Counted from the first letter of the stretch, positions 9,575 through 20,091 are shown. The stretch: 64,000 nt of DNA from an uncultured Enhydrobacter sp. (GCA_946222995.1 CAMIOS010000008.1:1-64000), one strand, 5' to 3'. Notes: generated from the sequence alone by a model not told the origin. A program made the numbers and translations.

Positions 9575-10471
9575 ATGGCAGCGCTTTCTGCAATTCAGCA
9601 ATTTTTACCCACACATTTATGTTCTGATGCCCCGCTTTCCTCACTGGACGAGCGTATCCAACAGGTTAACCAATCGCTATCGCCAGAGGTTCGGGTCGAG
9701 CTTACTGAGCATGACAGCTTGGTAGTATGGCTAACCCGATCCGATAAACGCAATGCGTTAAGCTTTAGGATGATGGATAAATTGATTACCTTGGCAAAGA
9801 GTTTATCAACATGGACAGATGTGCGGGCGGTGATATTGGCAGGTGACGGCAAAAGTTTTTGTACAGGCATTGATTTGGGCGATTTAAACAATCCTAAAAA
9901 CCTTAAAAATGTGGCATGGGAACTGGTTAAACCGTGGCAAAGTAAGTTTCAGCAAGTCTGTTTGGTATGGCGGGCACTACCGATGCCGGTTATTAGCGTG
10001 CTACATGGACATTGTTTGGGTGCGGGATTACAGTTGGCATTGGCGACTGATTTTCGCTTTGCCACCCCCGATTGTCAGTTTGCGATTATGGAAAGTAAAT
10101 GGGGTTTGGTGGCGGATATGGGCTTGACCCAAACCGCTTTTGGACAGTTAAAGCCCGATGTGGTGAAACAATTGGCGATGACGGCGCGTTTGTTTGATGG
10201 TCAGCAAGCCTTTGATTATGGGGTAGTATCATCTATGAGCGATACGCCGATGAATGATGCCAAAGCGCTTGTGGCAGAGATTGCCACGCGCTCACCCGAT
10301 GCGGTACTGGCAGCAAAACGCATTGTCAATGCTATGTATCACACGCCTGCAACCACCGTGTATCAAGAAAAATTGTGGCAACTCAAACTACTAATCGGTC
10401 ACAATCGCAAATTGGCGGTCAAAAAAGCCAAAGATGAAACGGTCAGTTTTATCAAACGCCAATTTGGCTAG
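9575..10471 (+). CDS. Crotonase/enoyl-CoA hydratase family protein
   Basis: Crotonase-fold enzyme acting on acyl-CoA substrates. The oxyanion-hole segments are KSFCTGIDL and HGHCLGAGLQL. The active-site acids fit the dienoyl-CoA isomerase (ECH1) pattern better than the classic hydratase pair: a glutamate in MESKWG and an aspartate in VADMG, with a further aspartate in GIDLGD. The reaction is therefore uncertain. It has about 40 extra N-terminal residues before the fold begins. AAGGA lies 9 bases before ATG. It converges on lolB with only 31 bases between. Confidence 0.88.
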   Translation: MAALSAIQQFLPTHLCSDAPLSSLDERIQQVNQSLSPEVRVELTEHDSLVVWLTRSDKRNALSFRMMDKLITLAKSLSTWTDVRAVILAGDGKSFCTGIDLGDLNNPKNLKNVAWELVKPWQSKFQQVCLVWRALPMPVISVLHGHCLGAGLQLALATDFRFATPDCQFAIMESKWGLVADMGLTQTAFGQLKPDVVKQLAMTARLFDGQQAFDYGVVSSMSDTPMNDAKALVAEIATRSPDAVLAAKRIVNAMYHTPATTVYQEKLWQLKLLIGHNRKLAVKKAKDETVSFIKRQFG

Positions 10472-10502
10472 CTAACTATTGAATCACTTAGTTTAGAATC
10501 AG

Positions 10503-11192
10503 TTACTTTAGAATCCCTGACTTTAAATGATTAATGGTCATGACCACTTTATACCCTTGCGGGTGCCGCATGGTGATACGGTTTGGTAAGCGGTCTTTAT
10601 CACTGGCATAAGCAAATTGGGCGACCCAATCGCCGTTGTTGGCAGTGGCTAGACGCTTTTGAGCGTCGGTTTGGTTGCCTGTATCACTGGGTGCGGCTTG
10701 CCCCATAATCCAATAGGGTAACTGTGAAATGGGGGCTTGCCACTGGGTCGCTTTAAATAGCAATTCTTCGGGATTATCCGCCGTCAGCGTGCCTTTGTCA
10801 TTGGTTAAGGTCGCTGTTTGCCCATTATAGCTGATATCCGTTTGCCCTGCGTTTAACGCCCCCGCTAGATTGATGGCAAAGCTGTTGCCATTTTGACCCC
10901 AGGTATAAAACGCACTGCCCGCTTGCTGGGGTGTGGTGATACCGATTTTGCCATTGATTTCAAAGGATTGAATGATGGTAGGTGCAGGCAACACCGCTTG
11001 TGTGGCAGCAATCACTGGATTAGTGGGCGTTGGGATAGGTGCCGCGATGGTAGTAACTTTAGGCATGACGGTTGGCGTGTGGACGGTTTGACAGCCTGTT
11101 AATGCCACTAATGTCATGAATATGACTGGGGCAAAGGTTGCCATCCGCTGGGTAAAAACATGGGTAGATTGTTGCAAGCTTGTTTTGAACAT
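10503..11192 (-). CDS. lolB: Outer-membrane lipoprotein LolB
   Basis: Receptor that accepts lipoproteins from the LolA carrier and inserts them into the outer membrane. The 229-residue precursor has a hydrophobic leader ending in the lipobox LTGC (Cys34), so it is a lipoprotein itself. The SFEINGKIGITTPQQAGSA strand and the GALNAG...LT segments match the LolB beta-barrel fold, and LPYWIMGQ is characteristic. It lies downstream of the TPR gene on the same strand (47 bases apart), as in related genomes, but ispE does not follow. Confidence 0.9.
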   Translation of the reverse strand: MFKTSLQQSTHVFTQRMATFAPVIFMTLVALTGCQTVHTPTVMPKVTTIAAPIPTPTNPVIAATQAVLPAPTIIQSFEINGKIGITTPQQAGSAFYTWGQNGNSFAINLAGALNAGQTDISYNGQTATLTNDKGTLTADNPEELLFKATQWQAPISQLPYWIMGQAAPSDTGNQTDAQKRLATANNGDWVAQFAYASDKDRLPNRITMRHPQGYKVVMTINHLKSGILK

Positions 11193-11239
11193 GATATCTC
11201 CGACATCTATACGATTTGTGGATGAACAAACAGGTTAAA

Positions 11240-13078
11240 TTAGGGGTTTATCTTTGCTGATGGTTGAACGTTTGAGGCGGTCGGAATAGGTGCTAACGCG
11301 GTCACATCATAATGCAATTCATTTTTTAAGATACCATCAATACGGGTGACTTGTTGGGTATTGCTCAGGTTGCTATAGGCTTGCCGCAATAATAAGCCAC
11401 TAATCGTATCGGGCACGATATCAAAATTGTCTTCTAACAAGCTAATCACTTGTTGATTATTTTTTTGGTGCAACGCTTGTTGGGATAAAATCTGCCGTGC
11501 CCTTAATCCCACTTCTTTGTCATTGATGAGTGGCATGAGCATGGCGCTCACATCATCACTATTTTGACGAAGATTAACCAAGGTTTGGGCGTACTCTAGC
11601 TGATAGTCAATGTTATTAGGGGCAAGTTGTCGCAGTTCTGTGAGCAGTTGTAGTTTGCCTTCGTTATCCTCATCGGGCAGTAATAGCACTTTGGCAAATA
11701 AAATATCGGTATTATCGGGTAAGCTGTTTTGGGCGCCGTTCAATACTGCCAACGCTTGGGCGTTATTACCTGCTTTTTGCAGGATACTGGCTTGCATGAT
11801 ATAGCTTTGTGGTACAAATTCATCAAAATCTGTGCGTAATTTCTCTACGCTGTTAATCGCCTCACCATAGCGACCTTGGCTGGTTAAAAGCGCCACTTGT
11901 TTTTTGCGAGCTTGAAGCACAAGGCTAGGCTGCATCACATTGCCATAATAGCGGATGGCATCTTCAGTGCGCAGTTGGCGTTCACTACTAATTGCCAAGT
12001 AATAATTGGCTTGATCTTTATAATTGGGATTTTGGGTCAACTGTACTAATAACGCATCGGCATCGGTATAGCGTTCAATATCAATCCCTATCAAGCCTGC
12101 CAATAACTTGATTTCCTCATCTGCCAAAAATTCGGCATTTTTGGGCGCGTTAAGTTGTTGCCATGCTTCGGCAGATTTACCATTTTTCAATAAATACCGA
12201 GTTTGGTATAAAAATAAACTTTTGTTATCAGGTAGGGTACTGCGGGCTTGGCGTAAAAAATTTTGTACGGCGTTTTTGTCGCTGTCTTTACCGCTAGTGT
12301 TGGCTAAGGCTTGCAAAATATCGGCTTTTAAGGTCAAAAATGCAGGCATTTTGGGGTATTTTTTGAGTACTTTATTGATTTCAATCAAGGCAGGTTTGGG
12401 CTGATTAGACTGCAACAATAGCCCTGCTTTAAGCACCAATAACGAAGGATTGTTTTTGGTATCAATGTTTTGTAACGTCGCTAAAAGTTCGGCTTGGTCG
12501 GTAGGGTCTGGTGGGTAAATACCCAATAAAATTTGACTTAAATCTGCATTGGCATCATATTCAAGAATTTGACTAAGTTTTTGACTGGCAAGCTCGTATT
12601 GGTGCGCTTTAAGAGCCAAATGGGTGACATAAAATAAGGCAGGAATATGGGCAGGGTTATTTTGTTGCCACGCATTGGCAAACGCCAACGAATCCTCAAC
12701 AGGTTCATATTGCAGTGACAGTCCCAACGCTCGCTCAAACACGGGGGCAGAATCATCGAGTTGTGACTGTTGTTTATAAATTGCCAATGCTTGCGCAATG
12801 TTGCCTCTATCGGCCGTAAACTCAGCTTGTAAAACCGCAAATAAACTCGGCTGCTGCACATTGGACAGCAAGTTTTGCGTCAATTTATCGGTTGGACGAA
12901 ATGCTTGGTTAGTCTGTTGGATAGTCAAATCTGCCCAACTGGCATGGGACAATGTCAACAACAAAAAACCAGTGCACCACTGCTCACGGCAAAAGCTTGG
13001 CAACGACAAATGATAACGCATCTTAAACCCACTAGGCTTTGCACAATCAGATAAGCGGAACCAGTATTTTTTTGACAT
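11240..13078 (-). CDS. Tetratricopeptide-repeat protein, secreted
   Basis: A 612-residue helical repeat protein, about two-thirds TPR-like units rich in A, L, Q and Y, starting near residue 60. An N-terminal stretch WCTGFLLLTLSHASWA is a credible signal peptide, so it probably acts in the periplasm or at the outer membrane. Genes of this type sit between hemA and lolB in Pseudomonas and Acinetobacter, where they are annotated only as TPR proteins. The start is uncertain: ATG at 13021 (MRYHLSL) would place the signal peptide right at the N-terminus and may be the true start. Confidence 0.85.
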   Translation of the reverse strand: MSKKYWFRLSDCAKPSGFKMRYHLSLPSFCREQWCTGFLLLTLSHASWADLTIQQTNQAFRPTDKLTQNLLSNVQQPSLFAVLQAEFTADRGNIAQALAIYKQQSQLDDSAPVFERALGLSLQYEPVEDSLAFANAWQQNNPAHIPALFYVTHLALKAHQYELASQKLSQILEYDANADLSQILLGIYPPDPTDQAELLATLQNIDTKNNPSLLVLKAGLLLQSNQPKPALIEINKVLKKYPKMPAFLTLKADILQALANTSGKDSDKNAVQNFLRQARSTLPDNKSLFLYQTRYLLKNGKSAEAWQQLNAPKNAEFLADEEIKLLAGLIGIDIERYTDADALLVQLTQNPNYKDQANYYLAISSERQLRTEDAIRYYGNVMQPSLVLQARKKQVALLTSQGRYGEAINSVEKLRTDFDEFVPQSYIMQASILQKAGNNAQALAVLNGAQNSLPDNTDILFAKVLLLPDEDNEGKLQLLTELRQLAPNNIDYQLEYAQTLVNLRQNSDDVSAMLMPLINDKEVGLRARQILSQQALHQKNNQQVISLLEDNFDIVPDTISGLLLRQAYSNLSNTQQVTRIDGILKNELHYDVTALAPIPTASNVQPSAKINP

Positions 13079-13463
13079 AAGCGATGCATGTAGCCTGTGA
13101 CGACGTTGCCCATGTTTGGGTTAAATTTAACGATTATAGCGGGAAATGAGGCAAAACAATATAGAAAGACTGTTAAACGTGGTAAATTGGTGATGGGTGT
13201 AACAACGGGTGAGGTGTCAGACGCTGTTTTTCACTCGCATGGGTTTTTTATTTCTACTTAACAAGTGGTATAATAGCCATTTTGTCATTTGGTATATTGG
13301 GTAAATTTTAGTGAGGGTGACGGCGTGGCTTTGCAGGGCTAATCGCTCATTTTTTTAATAGTTGCCCCCATGAAACTATGCCAAACCATTGGGTATTGGT
13401 CTTCTTTAGTGGGTTGATATTTTTTAAAATTGTCAGTTTAAAACAGTTAGGTAACGAGCGTTT
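13079..13463. other. Intergenic region between the TPR gene and hemA
   Basis: 385 bases between divergent genes, expected to hold both promoters. It contains AT-rich stretches but I see no gene, no RNA signature and no clear operator. The only short frames are not coding-like. Confidence 0.5.
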
Positions 13464-14786
13464 ATGCAGCTTTTAGTCATTGGCTTAAATCATAAAACTG
13501 CCCCTGTGGCGTTGCGTGAGCAATTGGCATTTGGGGCAGATGATTTGCCTGTGGCGTTATCACAGCTTCGACTTTTGACCCAAGGGGCGGTGATTGTCTC
13601 TACTTGTAACCGCACCGAGCTTTATACCCTCGCCCCCGATAATCTGCCCACCGAAACCGCGCAACAGTCTACAAGTTTGGCACAGCATAGCCACAATATG
13701 ATGACCTGGTTAGCAAGCTTTAAGCAGCTGGATTTGTCAAAATTGCAGCCGTATCTGTACGTTTATGAAGATAACCATGCGTTGACCCATTGGGTACGAG
13801 TGGCGGCAGGGCTTGATTCGATGATTCTGGGCGAACCACAGATTTTGGGGCAGATTAAACAAGCTGTCAGTTATGCCAAAGAGCAATCCTGTGTGTCTAA
13901 TAAACTTGACTGGATCATTCAGCAAGTATTTGCCGCTGCCAAACAAGTGCGTAGCGATACCCAAGTCGGCTCACAAGCGGTATCGCTTGGCTTTGCGGCG
14001 GTTAAACTCATTACCCAAATTTTTGATAAGCCACAAAATAGCACGCTATTGGTGGTCGCCGCAGGGGAGATGAACCGCCTTGTCGCTACCAATATTGCAG
14101 GACTTGGGGTTGCCAATATCATTATTGCTAACCGTAGCTGTGAGCGTGCCGAACGCCTTGCCAATGAGTTATCCCAGCTAAAAACCGCCCCAAACGTGCG
14201 TATCGTATCGCTTGACGCGTTGCCACAAGTATTACCACAAGCCGATATTGTCACCAGCTGTAGCGGTAGTTTGTATAGCTTGATTGATAAAAACATGACC
14301 AAACAGGCATTAAAACAACGCCGCCACAAACCCATGCTTATGATAGATTTGGCAGTACCCAGAGATATCGAGCCAAGCGTGGGCGGGCTTGACGATGTGT
14401 ATTTGTACTCGATTGATGATTTACAACATGTGATTGCGGGCAATATCGAACAACGCCGCCAAGCTGCGGTCGAAGCGGAATTGATGGTCAGTCAATTGGT
14501 GGTGGCGATTGAACGAAAATATTTGGTACATCAAGTGGGTCATGATATTCAAATTTATCGAGAGCAAGCCAAAAGTCATGCCGATCTGTTATTGCAACAG
14601 TCACTTCAGCAGTTAGCCGACGGTCAGCAAGCCGAGGGGGTGTTGACCGAACTGGTGCATAAACTTACCCAAACCCTTACCCACGCCCCTTCAAAACTGC
14701 TACGTCAAACTGCCAGCGAACAATCGGCTGAAACTGTGCAGTTTGTCGCAGACCATCTGACCCATGCGTTTCGCCAAAAGCCATAA
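13464..14786 (+). CDS. hemA: Glutamyl-tRNA reductase
   Basis: First committed step of C5 tetrapyrrole synthesis: NADPH-dependent reduction of glutamyl-tRNA to glutamate semialdehyde. The 440 residues are typical. GLNHKTAPVALRE opens the protein, and the catalytic Cys48 is in STCNRTELY. The GEPQILGQIK motif and the dimerisation helix at the C-terminus are present. The reading frame is intact. It lies divergent from the TPR and lolB genes, the usual synteny. Confidence 0.97.
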   Translation: MQLLVIGLNHKTAPVALREQLAFGADDLPVALSQLRLLTQGAVIVSTCNRTELYTLAPDNLPTETAQQSTSLAQHSHNMMTWLASFKQLDLSKLQPYLYVYEDNHALTHWVRVAAGLDSMILGEPQILGQIKQAVSYAKEQSCVSNKLDWIIQQVFAAAKQVRSDTQVGSQAVSLGFAAVKLITQIFDKPQNSTLLVVAAGEMNRLVATNIAGLGVANIIIANRSCERAERLANELSQLKTAPNVRIVSLDALPQVLPQADIVTSCSGSLYSLIDKNMTKQALKQRRHKPMLMIDLAVPRDIEPSVGGLDDVYLYSIDDLQHVIAGNIEQRRQAAVEAELMVSQLVVAIERKYLVHQVGHDIQIYREQAKSHADLLLQQSLQQLADGQQAEGVLTELVHKLTQTLTHAPSKLLRQTASEQSAETVQFVADHLTHAFRQKP

Positions 14787-14954
14787 TAGCCTCTTGATAA
14801 ACTAACTTGATAAACTAAATAGTAACCTAAATAGTCGATTGTTTTATTGGCTGATTGTTATCATCGTGTTCTTAGCGCGCTTTTAGGATAGATTTTTATC
14901 CCTGTTTTTGCCATACTAAATTTTTAAATATCACGGTTCTCGTTAAGGACAGCC

Positions 14955-17630
14955 TTGCCCATGTCATCGATCTCCCCGCTATCCGACCAAGTAGCTATTT
15001 TGCCTCAACTGACGTTTGATCAATCCGCCAATTTGGGTATATCAACTTGGCTTGCGACCCTTGAGCAGCAATGGGACAGTGACTTGGCATCGGGTACGCC
15101 GATTCGAGAGATCGTGATGGCTCGTAGCCTTGCCCTGGATACGATTTTGATCGCCTTATTTTATCATTTTAACCTCGATGACACCGCGTTAGCTCTGTTT
15201 GCCACAGGTGGTTATGGGCGTGGTGAGTTGCACCCAAAATCGGACGTGGATATTTTGTTATTAAGTCCTACCGAGCTTGATGACACGTTGCAGCAAACCA
15301 TTTCGCCTTTGTTGTCACAGCTTTGGGATATCGGTATTGAGCCTGCGATCGCGGTGCGTTCTATCGATGACTGTTTTACCGCCAGCCAAGCAGATATTAC
15401 AGTAGCGACCAGCTTACTTGAAGCCCGTTATTTGGTCGGTAATGATCGTTTAATGGGTATGCCAAGAAAAATTTTGGATGATAGTTGGACCGCCAAGGCC
15501 TTTTATGATGCCAAAATGCAAGAGGCCAAACAACGCTATCTCAAACACAATGCAACCGAGTATAACCTTGAGCCTGATATCAAAAACGCCCCTGGTGGAC
15601 TGCGCGATATTCACACGATCGGCTGGATTGGGAAACGGTATTTTCGGGTAGTTGATTTGTTGGGTTTGGTACAGCATGAGTTTATCACCGAACGCGAGTA
15701 TCAAGCATTTATCGCTGCAGAGAATTTTTTGTGGCATATCCGCCATCATTTGCATCGCTTGACCAATCGCAATGAAAACCGTTTATTGTTTGATTATCAG
15801 CGCAGTATTGCCGAGCGTATGGGCTATCATTTCCAAGATGGCGACCATCCCAATGCGGCGGTCGAACGGTTTATGCGTGATTATTACCGTTTTGCCATGT
15901 CGAATGCCGCATTGGCTGAGATGCTCGCCCAACATTGTTATGAGACATTGATTGAGGCTCAACTGCCGCCCGATCAACGTCCACCTCAAAAAATGCTCAA
16001 TGAGCGATTTAAATGCGTGGGGGATAAAATTGCCGTCACCCATACCAAGGTATTTGCCCAGCATCCCGAAGCGATTTTGGAGCTGTTTTTGTTAATGGGT
16101 CAAAAAAATATCAAATATATTCGTACCCGTACTTTGCGCTTACTTATCATTGCCGCTTGGGGGATTGATGAATCTTTTCACCAGTCACCCACCAACCGCA
16201 AGTTATTTATGGATAACCTCAAAGAGCAAAATTGGCTATTTTGGCGACTGCGCATGATGAAGCGGTATGGCGTATTGGGTCGTTATCTGCCTGCGTTTGG
16301 GCAAGTGACAGGGCTTATGCAATATGATTTGTTCCATCGCTACACGGTGGATGCCCATATTTTGATGTTAATTCGGATGCTGCACCGTTTTACTGACGAT
16401 CAGTACCAAACAATTTATCCTTTGGTTAGTGAATTATATCGGCGTATTGATCGTAAAGAAATCTTGGTAATTGCAGCAATTTTTCACGATATTGCCAAAG
16501 GGCGAGGTGGCGACCACAGTGAGCTTGGCTCGCAAGATGCCATTGAGTTTTGCCTTGACCACGGTCTTAGTCAAGCAGACGCCAATCTGGTCGGATGGCT
16601 GGTCGAGCAGCATTTATTGATGTCGCTGACTGCCCAGAAAAAGGACATCTCAGACCCTGAAGTTGTCAGCGCTTTTGCCGAAAACGTGGGCAATGTAACG
16701 TATCTCAATCATCTGTATGTATTGACCGTGGCTGATATGAATGCCACCAATCCCCAGCTATGGAATAGCTGGCGAGCGACCTTGATGCGTCAGCTTTATA
16801 CCCAAACGCGGCGGATTTTGCGCGCAGATATTGATGCTCCCGCTAATCGCCAAGACATGATAGCCAATAATAAACAGGTGACAAGACAACTGCTCGCCAA
16901 TGACCCCAATCTTGCCAGTATCGAAAAACTTTGGCAAGAATTGGGCGATGAGTATTTTTTGCGCGAGGTGCCAAGCGATATCGTTTGGCATTCGCAGGCC
17001 ATTATGCAACACCAACAGCAGACTGATCAAGCTGAACAGCCTTTAATCGTACTGCGAGAACACCGAGAGCTGGCCTTAGATGCGGTGCAGATTTTTATTT
17101 ATACCAAAGACCAAGCCAATTTGTTTGCAGTGACGATGGCGGTGTTTGACCAGATGGACTTGGATGTGTTGGATGCTCGGGTAATTACGGCCACTCGGGA
17201 TTTTGCCCTGGATTCGTATGTGATACTTGACCGACATGGCACGTTATTGTCTGACTTAGAACGCCAAGCTGAGTTGATATATCGTCTAACTAAAGCGTTT
17301 AACAACCCATCACTGCCGATTGTGACACAAAAACGGCTGCCTAGAGAGCTTAAACACTTTGAGGTACCAACCAAAGTAAAATTTGAGTTGAACACCGTTA
17401 CCAATCAGCACATGATGATGCTAGAAACCCTTGACCGACCTGCATTATTAGCGCGGGTAGGACAAGTATTTTTGCAACATGACATTGAGGTGCATTTTGC
17501 ACGGATTACCACGCTTGGTGAGCGAGCCGAAGACATGTTTTTTATCAGCGACCAGAGTGATAAGCCATTGACTGAAGAAAAACTGGAAAACTTAAAACAT
17601 GCCTTAATCGATACGTTGGCGGTATCATAG
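14955..17630 (+). CDS. glnD: Bifunctional [protein-PII] uridylyltransferase/uridylyl-removing enzyme
   Basis: Master nitrogen sensor that adds UMP to, or removes it from, PII proteins according to glutamine level. Of the 891 residues, the nucleotidyltransferase domain has GGYGRGELHPKSDVDI near residue 85. The HD hydrolase domain has AIFHDIAKGRGGDHSELG near residue 515. Two ACT domains occupy the last 190 residues (VTMAVFDQMDLD and ALLARVGQVFLQHDIEV). All domains are intact. The downstream CDF gene starts 37 bases after the stop. ATG at 14961 (MSSIS) is an alternative start. Confidence 0.97.
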   Translation: MPMSSISPLSDQVAILPQLTFDQSANLGISTWLATLEQQWDSDLASGTPIREIVMARSLALDTILIALFYHFNLDDTALALFATGGYGRGELHPKSDVDILLLSPTELDDTLQQTISPLLSQLWDIGIEPAIAVRSIDDCFTASQADITVATSLLEARYLVGNDRLMGMPRKILDDSWTAKAFYDAKMQEAKQRYLKHNATEYNLEPDIKNAPGGLRDIHTIGWIGKRYFRVVDLLGLVQHEFITEREYQAFIAAENFLWHIRHHLHRLTNRNENRLLFDYQRSIAERMGYHFQDGDHPNAAVERFMRDYYRFAMSNAALAEMLAQHCYETLIEAQLPPDQRPPQKMLNERFKCVGDKIAVTHTKVFAQHPEAILELFLLMGQKNIKYIRTRTLRLLIIAAWGIDESFHQSPTNRKLFMDNLKEQNWLFWRLRMMKRYGVLGRYLPAFGQVTGLMQYDLFHRYTVDAHILMLIRMLHRFTDDQYQTIYPLVSELYRRIDRKEILVIAAIFHDIAKGRGGDHSELGSQDAIEFCLDHGLSQADANLVGWLVEQHLLMSLTAQKKDISDPEVVSAFAENVGNVTYLNHLYVLTVADMNATNPQLWNSWRATLMRQLYTQTRRILRADIDAPANRQDMIANNKQVTRQLLANDPNLASIEKLWQELGDEYFLREVPSDIVWHSQAIMQHQQQTDQAEQPLIVLREHRELALDAVQIFIYTKDQANLFAVTMAVFDQMDLDVLDARVITATRDFALDSYVILDRHGTLLSDLERQAELIYRLTKAFNNPSLPIVTQKRLPRELKHFEVPTKVKFELNTVTNQHMMMLETLDRPALLARVGQVFLQHDIEVHFARITTLGERAEDMFFISDQSDKPLTEEKLENLKHALIDTLAVS

Positions 17631-17667
17631 ACTAGTTTTGTTATTTTTACACCGAGGCGAGGCACCC

Positions 17668-18342
17668 ATGTACGACCATCCGCACGACCATTCGCATGAC
17701 CATCCACATAACCATGATCACACCCATGAACACAGCCATATCCCCACCAATCAGCGGGTGTTATGGCTGAGTTTTTTTATCATCACAGGTTTTATGCTGG
17801 TCGAAGCGATAAGCGGCAAATTATTTGGTAGTTTGGCATTGTTAGCCGATGCAGGGCATATGTTCAATGATAGTTTATCACTTGCGTTGGCTGGCTTTGC
17901 GGTGTGGTATGGGCATCATCATGCCGACCAATTGGGTAAAAAAGTTGAACTAAATTTTGCCCTACTCAATGGTTTAAGCCTTGTGGTGATTGCAGGGCTG
18001 ATAGTGTATGAAGCGCTACAACGTTTTAGCACGCCTCAGCCTATGATGACTAAGGGTGTGCTTGCTATTGCGGTGCTAGGTTTGGTCGTGAATGTGATTG
18101 TGATGAAGATTATGCACACTGGAATGAAAGGGGGCGAGCACGATAGTCTTAATATGAAAGCCGCCTATGCGCATGTGTTAGCCGATATTTTGGGATCAGT
18201 TGCGGCAATTGTGGCAAGTCTTTGTTTGTGGCTATTTGGCTGGCAATGGGCAGACCCGCTTGCCAGTTTATGTGTGGCATTGGTGGTACTAAAAAGTGGG
18301 ATCACGGTTACCACCCAAGCGATAAATGCCTTACGTCATTAA
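17668..18342 (+). CDS. Cation diffusion facilitator metal transporter lacking the C-terminal domain
   Basis: Proton-coupled efflux of Zn2+ or a similar divalent metal across the inner membrane. I start at MYDHPHDH, preceded by GAGG, giving 224 residues. The N-terminus is a histidine-rich tail of alternating H, D and N that should bind metal. Six membrane segments follow. The metal site residues appear in DAGHMFNDSL (segment 2) and AHVLADILGS (segment 5), both HxxxD, which fits zinc. The protein stops right after segment 6; the usual cytoplasmic domain of about 80 residues is absent and no remnant lies downstream. Confidence 0.87.
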   Translation: MYDHPHDHSHDHPHNHDHTHEHSHIPTNQRVLWLSFFIITGFMLVEAISGKLFGSLALLADAGHMFNDSLSLALAGFAVWYGHHHADQLGKKVELNFALLNGLSLVVIAGLIVYEALQRFSTPQPMMTKGVLAIAVLGLVVNVIVMKIMHTGMKGGEHDSLNMKAAYAHVLADILGSVAAIVASLCLWLFGWQWADPLASLCVALVVLKSGITVTTQAINALRH

Positions 18343-18414
18343 ATTTTTGCCAAAAACCGATTAACGATGGCTTCAACAACTGAACTATTTCAATAAGATA
18401 AGGCAGTATCGCTG

Positions 18415-20091
18415 ATGATGACCTTACGCCCTTTATTTAAACGTCGACTTAAATTTTTAGCCACGCTGTTTTTGTTGTGTATGGCGGTGCTGTTTTTTAT
18501 CGCTTGGTGGGGCAGATTGCCGACCAATACGGCCAAACCTAGCACTTACCAGACTGCCATCGTCAATCAATCCAACCACCCACAAGTAGCAACTGACTTG
18601 CCGCCCAATGAGCCGTCTTCTCGCTTTACCCAGTTTAACAGCCAAAGCCTTGCCAATGGCATTGCTGACTTGGTCAAAGCCAACCCTAAAAAGACAGGCA
18701 TTTATCCACTTAATAACGGCATGGATGCGTTTGCCGCCCGTATGCTATTGATTAGTACGGCTGAAAAGACCTTAGACCTACAATACTATATTTGGAACAA
18801 TGACATCACAGGCAATTTGATGTTTCAAGCGGTTAAAGATGCCGCCAAACGGGGCGTGCGGGTACGGATGTTAATAGACGATAATAACACCCGAGGGCTT
18901 GACCCCACGTTGTGGCTACTTGACCAAGAGCCGAATATCGAAGTCCGCCTAATGAACCCGAATAAATATCGCTCGTGGCGGTGGCTAGGCTTTGTCGGCG
19001 ATTTTGACCGCCTTAACCGCCGTATGCACAACAAATCCATCACCGCCGACAGCCAAATCACCATCACAGGCGGACGCAACATCGGTGATGAGTATTTTTC
19101 ACTTGACCAAGACACGGTTTTTTCTGACCTTGATGTGATGATGGTCGGTAATATCGTGCCAACAATCTCGCAAACCTTTGATGATTATTGGAATTTTAAG
19201 CTGTCTTATCCGATAACCGACTTGGTGGCAAAACCCGAGCCATCGACATTAAATCAAGTGTTTATTCCAAAAACTCAAAAAACCGACAAGCCTGCCAGCG
19301 ACAACCTCGACCCCGTGCTAAAAATGAAAGATGCATACCTCAAACGCATTGTCGCCCTCGATTTTGTTAATCAAATCAAACAGCAACGCTTGCCACTATA
19401 TTGGGCGACCACCGAATTTTTGACCGATGATCCCGAAAAATTGGGCGGTGAAGACAGCCAAAACATGCAACAAATCATCGACAGCCTTGGCAAAACCCAA
19501 AAAGAAATGCACCTTGTCTCGGCATATTTCGTGCCAAAACAAGGCGGCAGCGACTATTTTATCAACCTTGCTAAATAAGGCGTGGATGTCAAAATCTTGA
19601 CCAATGCGATGAGTGCCACCGATGTCAAAGTGGTGCATTCTGGTTATGCCAAATACCGTGAACAACTGCTCAAAGGCGGGGTCAAACTCTATGAGCTTAA
19701 GCCCAATGCCAGTAATAGTGCCAGTGGTGGTACCCTTCGAGATTCGTATCTGACAGGCAGTTCCTCGACTAGCCTACACGCCAAGACCTTTGAAAGCGAT
19801 GGCGAGCGTATTTTTATCGGCTCGTTTAACTTTGACCCCCGCTCGGCAAGCCTTAATACCGAAATGGGCGTGACCATTCACAGTCCCGATCTAGCAAGCA
19901 AAATCGCCACCGACCTAGAAAAATCGCTTGCCACCACCAGCTACGCCGTTTCGCTCAATAATGGCAAATTGCAATAGCAAACCCTTGAGGACGGTTAACC
20001 CGTCACCTACACTGAAGAGCCAAATACCAAGCCTTGGCAACGCACGGTGGTGTGGATGTTATCGCATTTACCGATTGAGGGGATGTTGTGA
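18415..20091 (+). pseudogene. Phospholipase D/cardiolipin synthase-like (ClsC-type) gene with three in-frame stops
   Basis: Encoded a two-HKD phospholipase D family protein, most like ClsC, which makes cardiolipin in the inner membrane. A transmembrane anchor at residues 15-31 is followed by the first HKD motif, MHNKSITADSQ. TAA at 19576-19578 interrupts the frame after INLAK, yet the same frame continues at once with GVDVKILTNAM and the second motif LHAKTFESD. Further stops, TAG at 19975-19977 and TAA at 19996-19998, interrupt a still-readable tail ending LSHLPIEGML at 20091. There is no frameshift. Each stop is one C-to-T or G-to-A change from Gln or Trp. The second HKD is needed for activity, so the product should be inactive unless stops are read through. 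Confidence 0.88.

Noticed and set aside
19582..19977. Second part of the phospholipase gene considered as a separate small gene
   Set aside because: It continues the same frame and family homology as the upstream part, with no start or ribosome site of its own.
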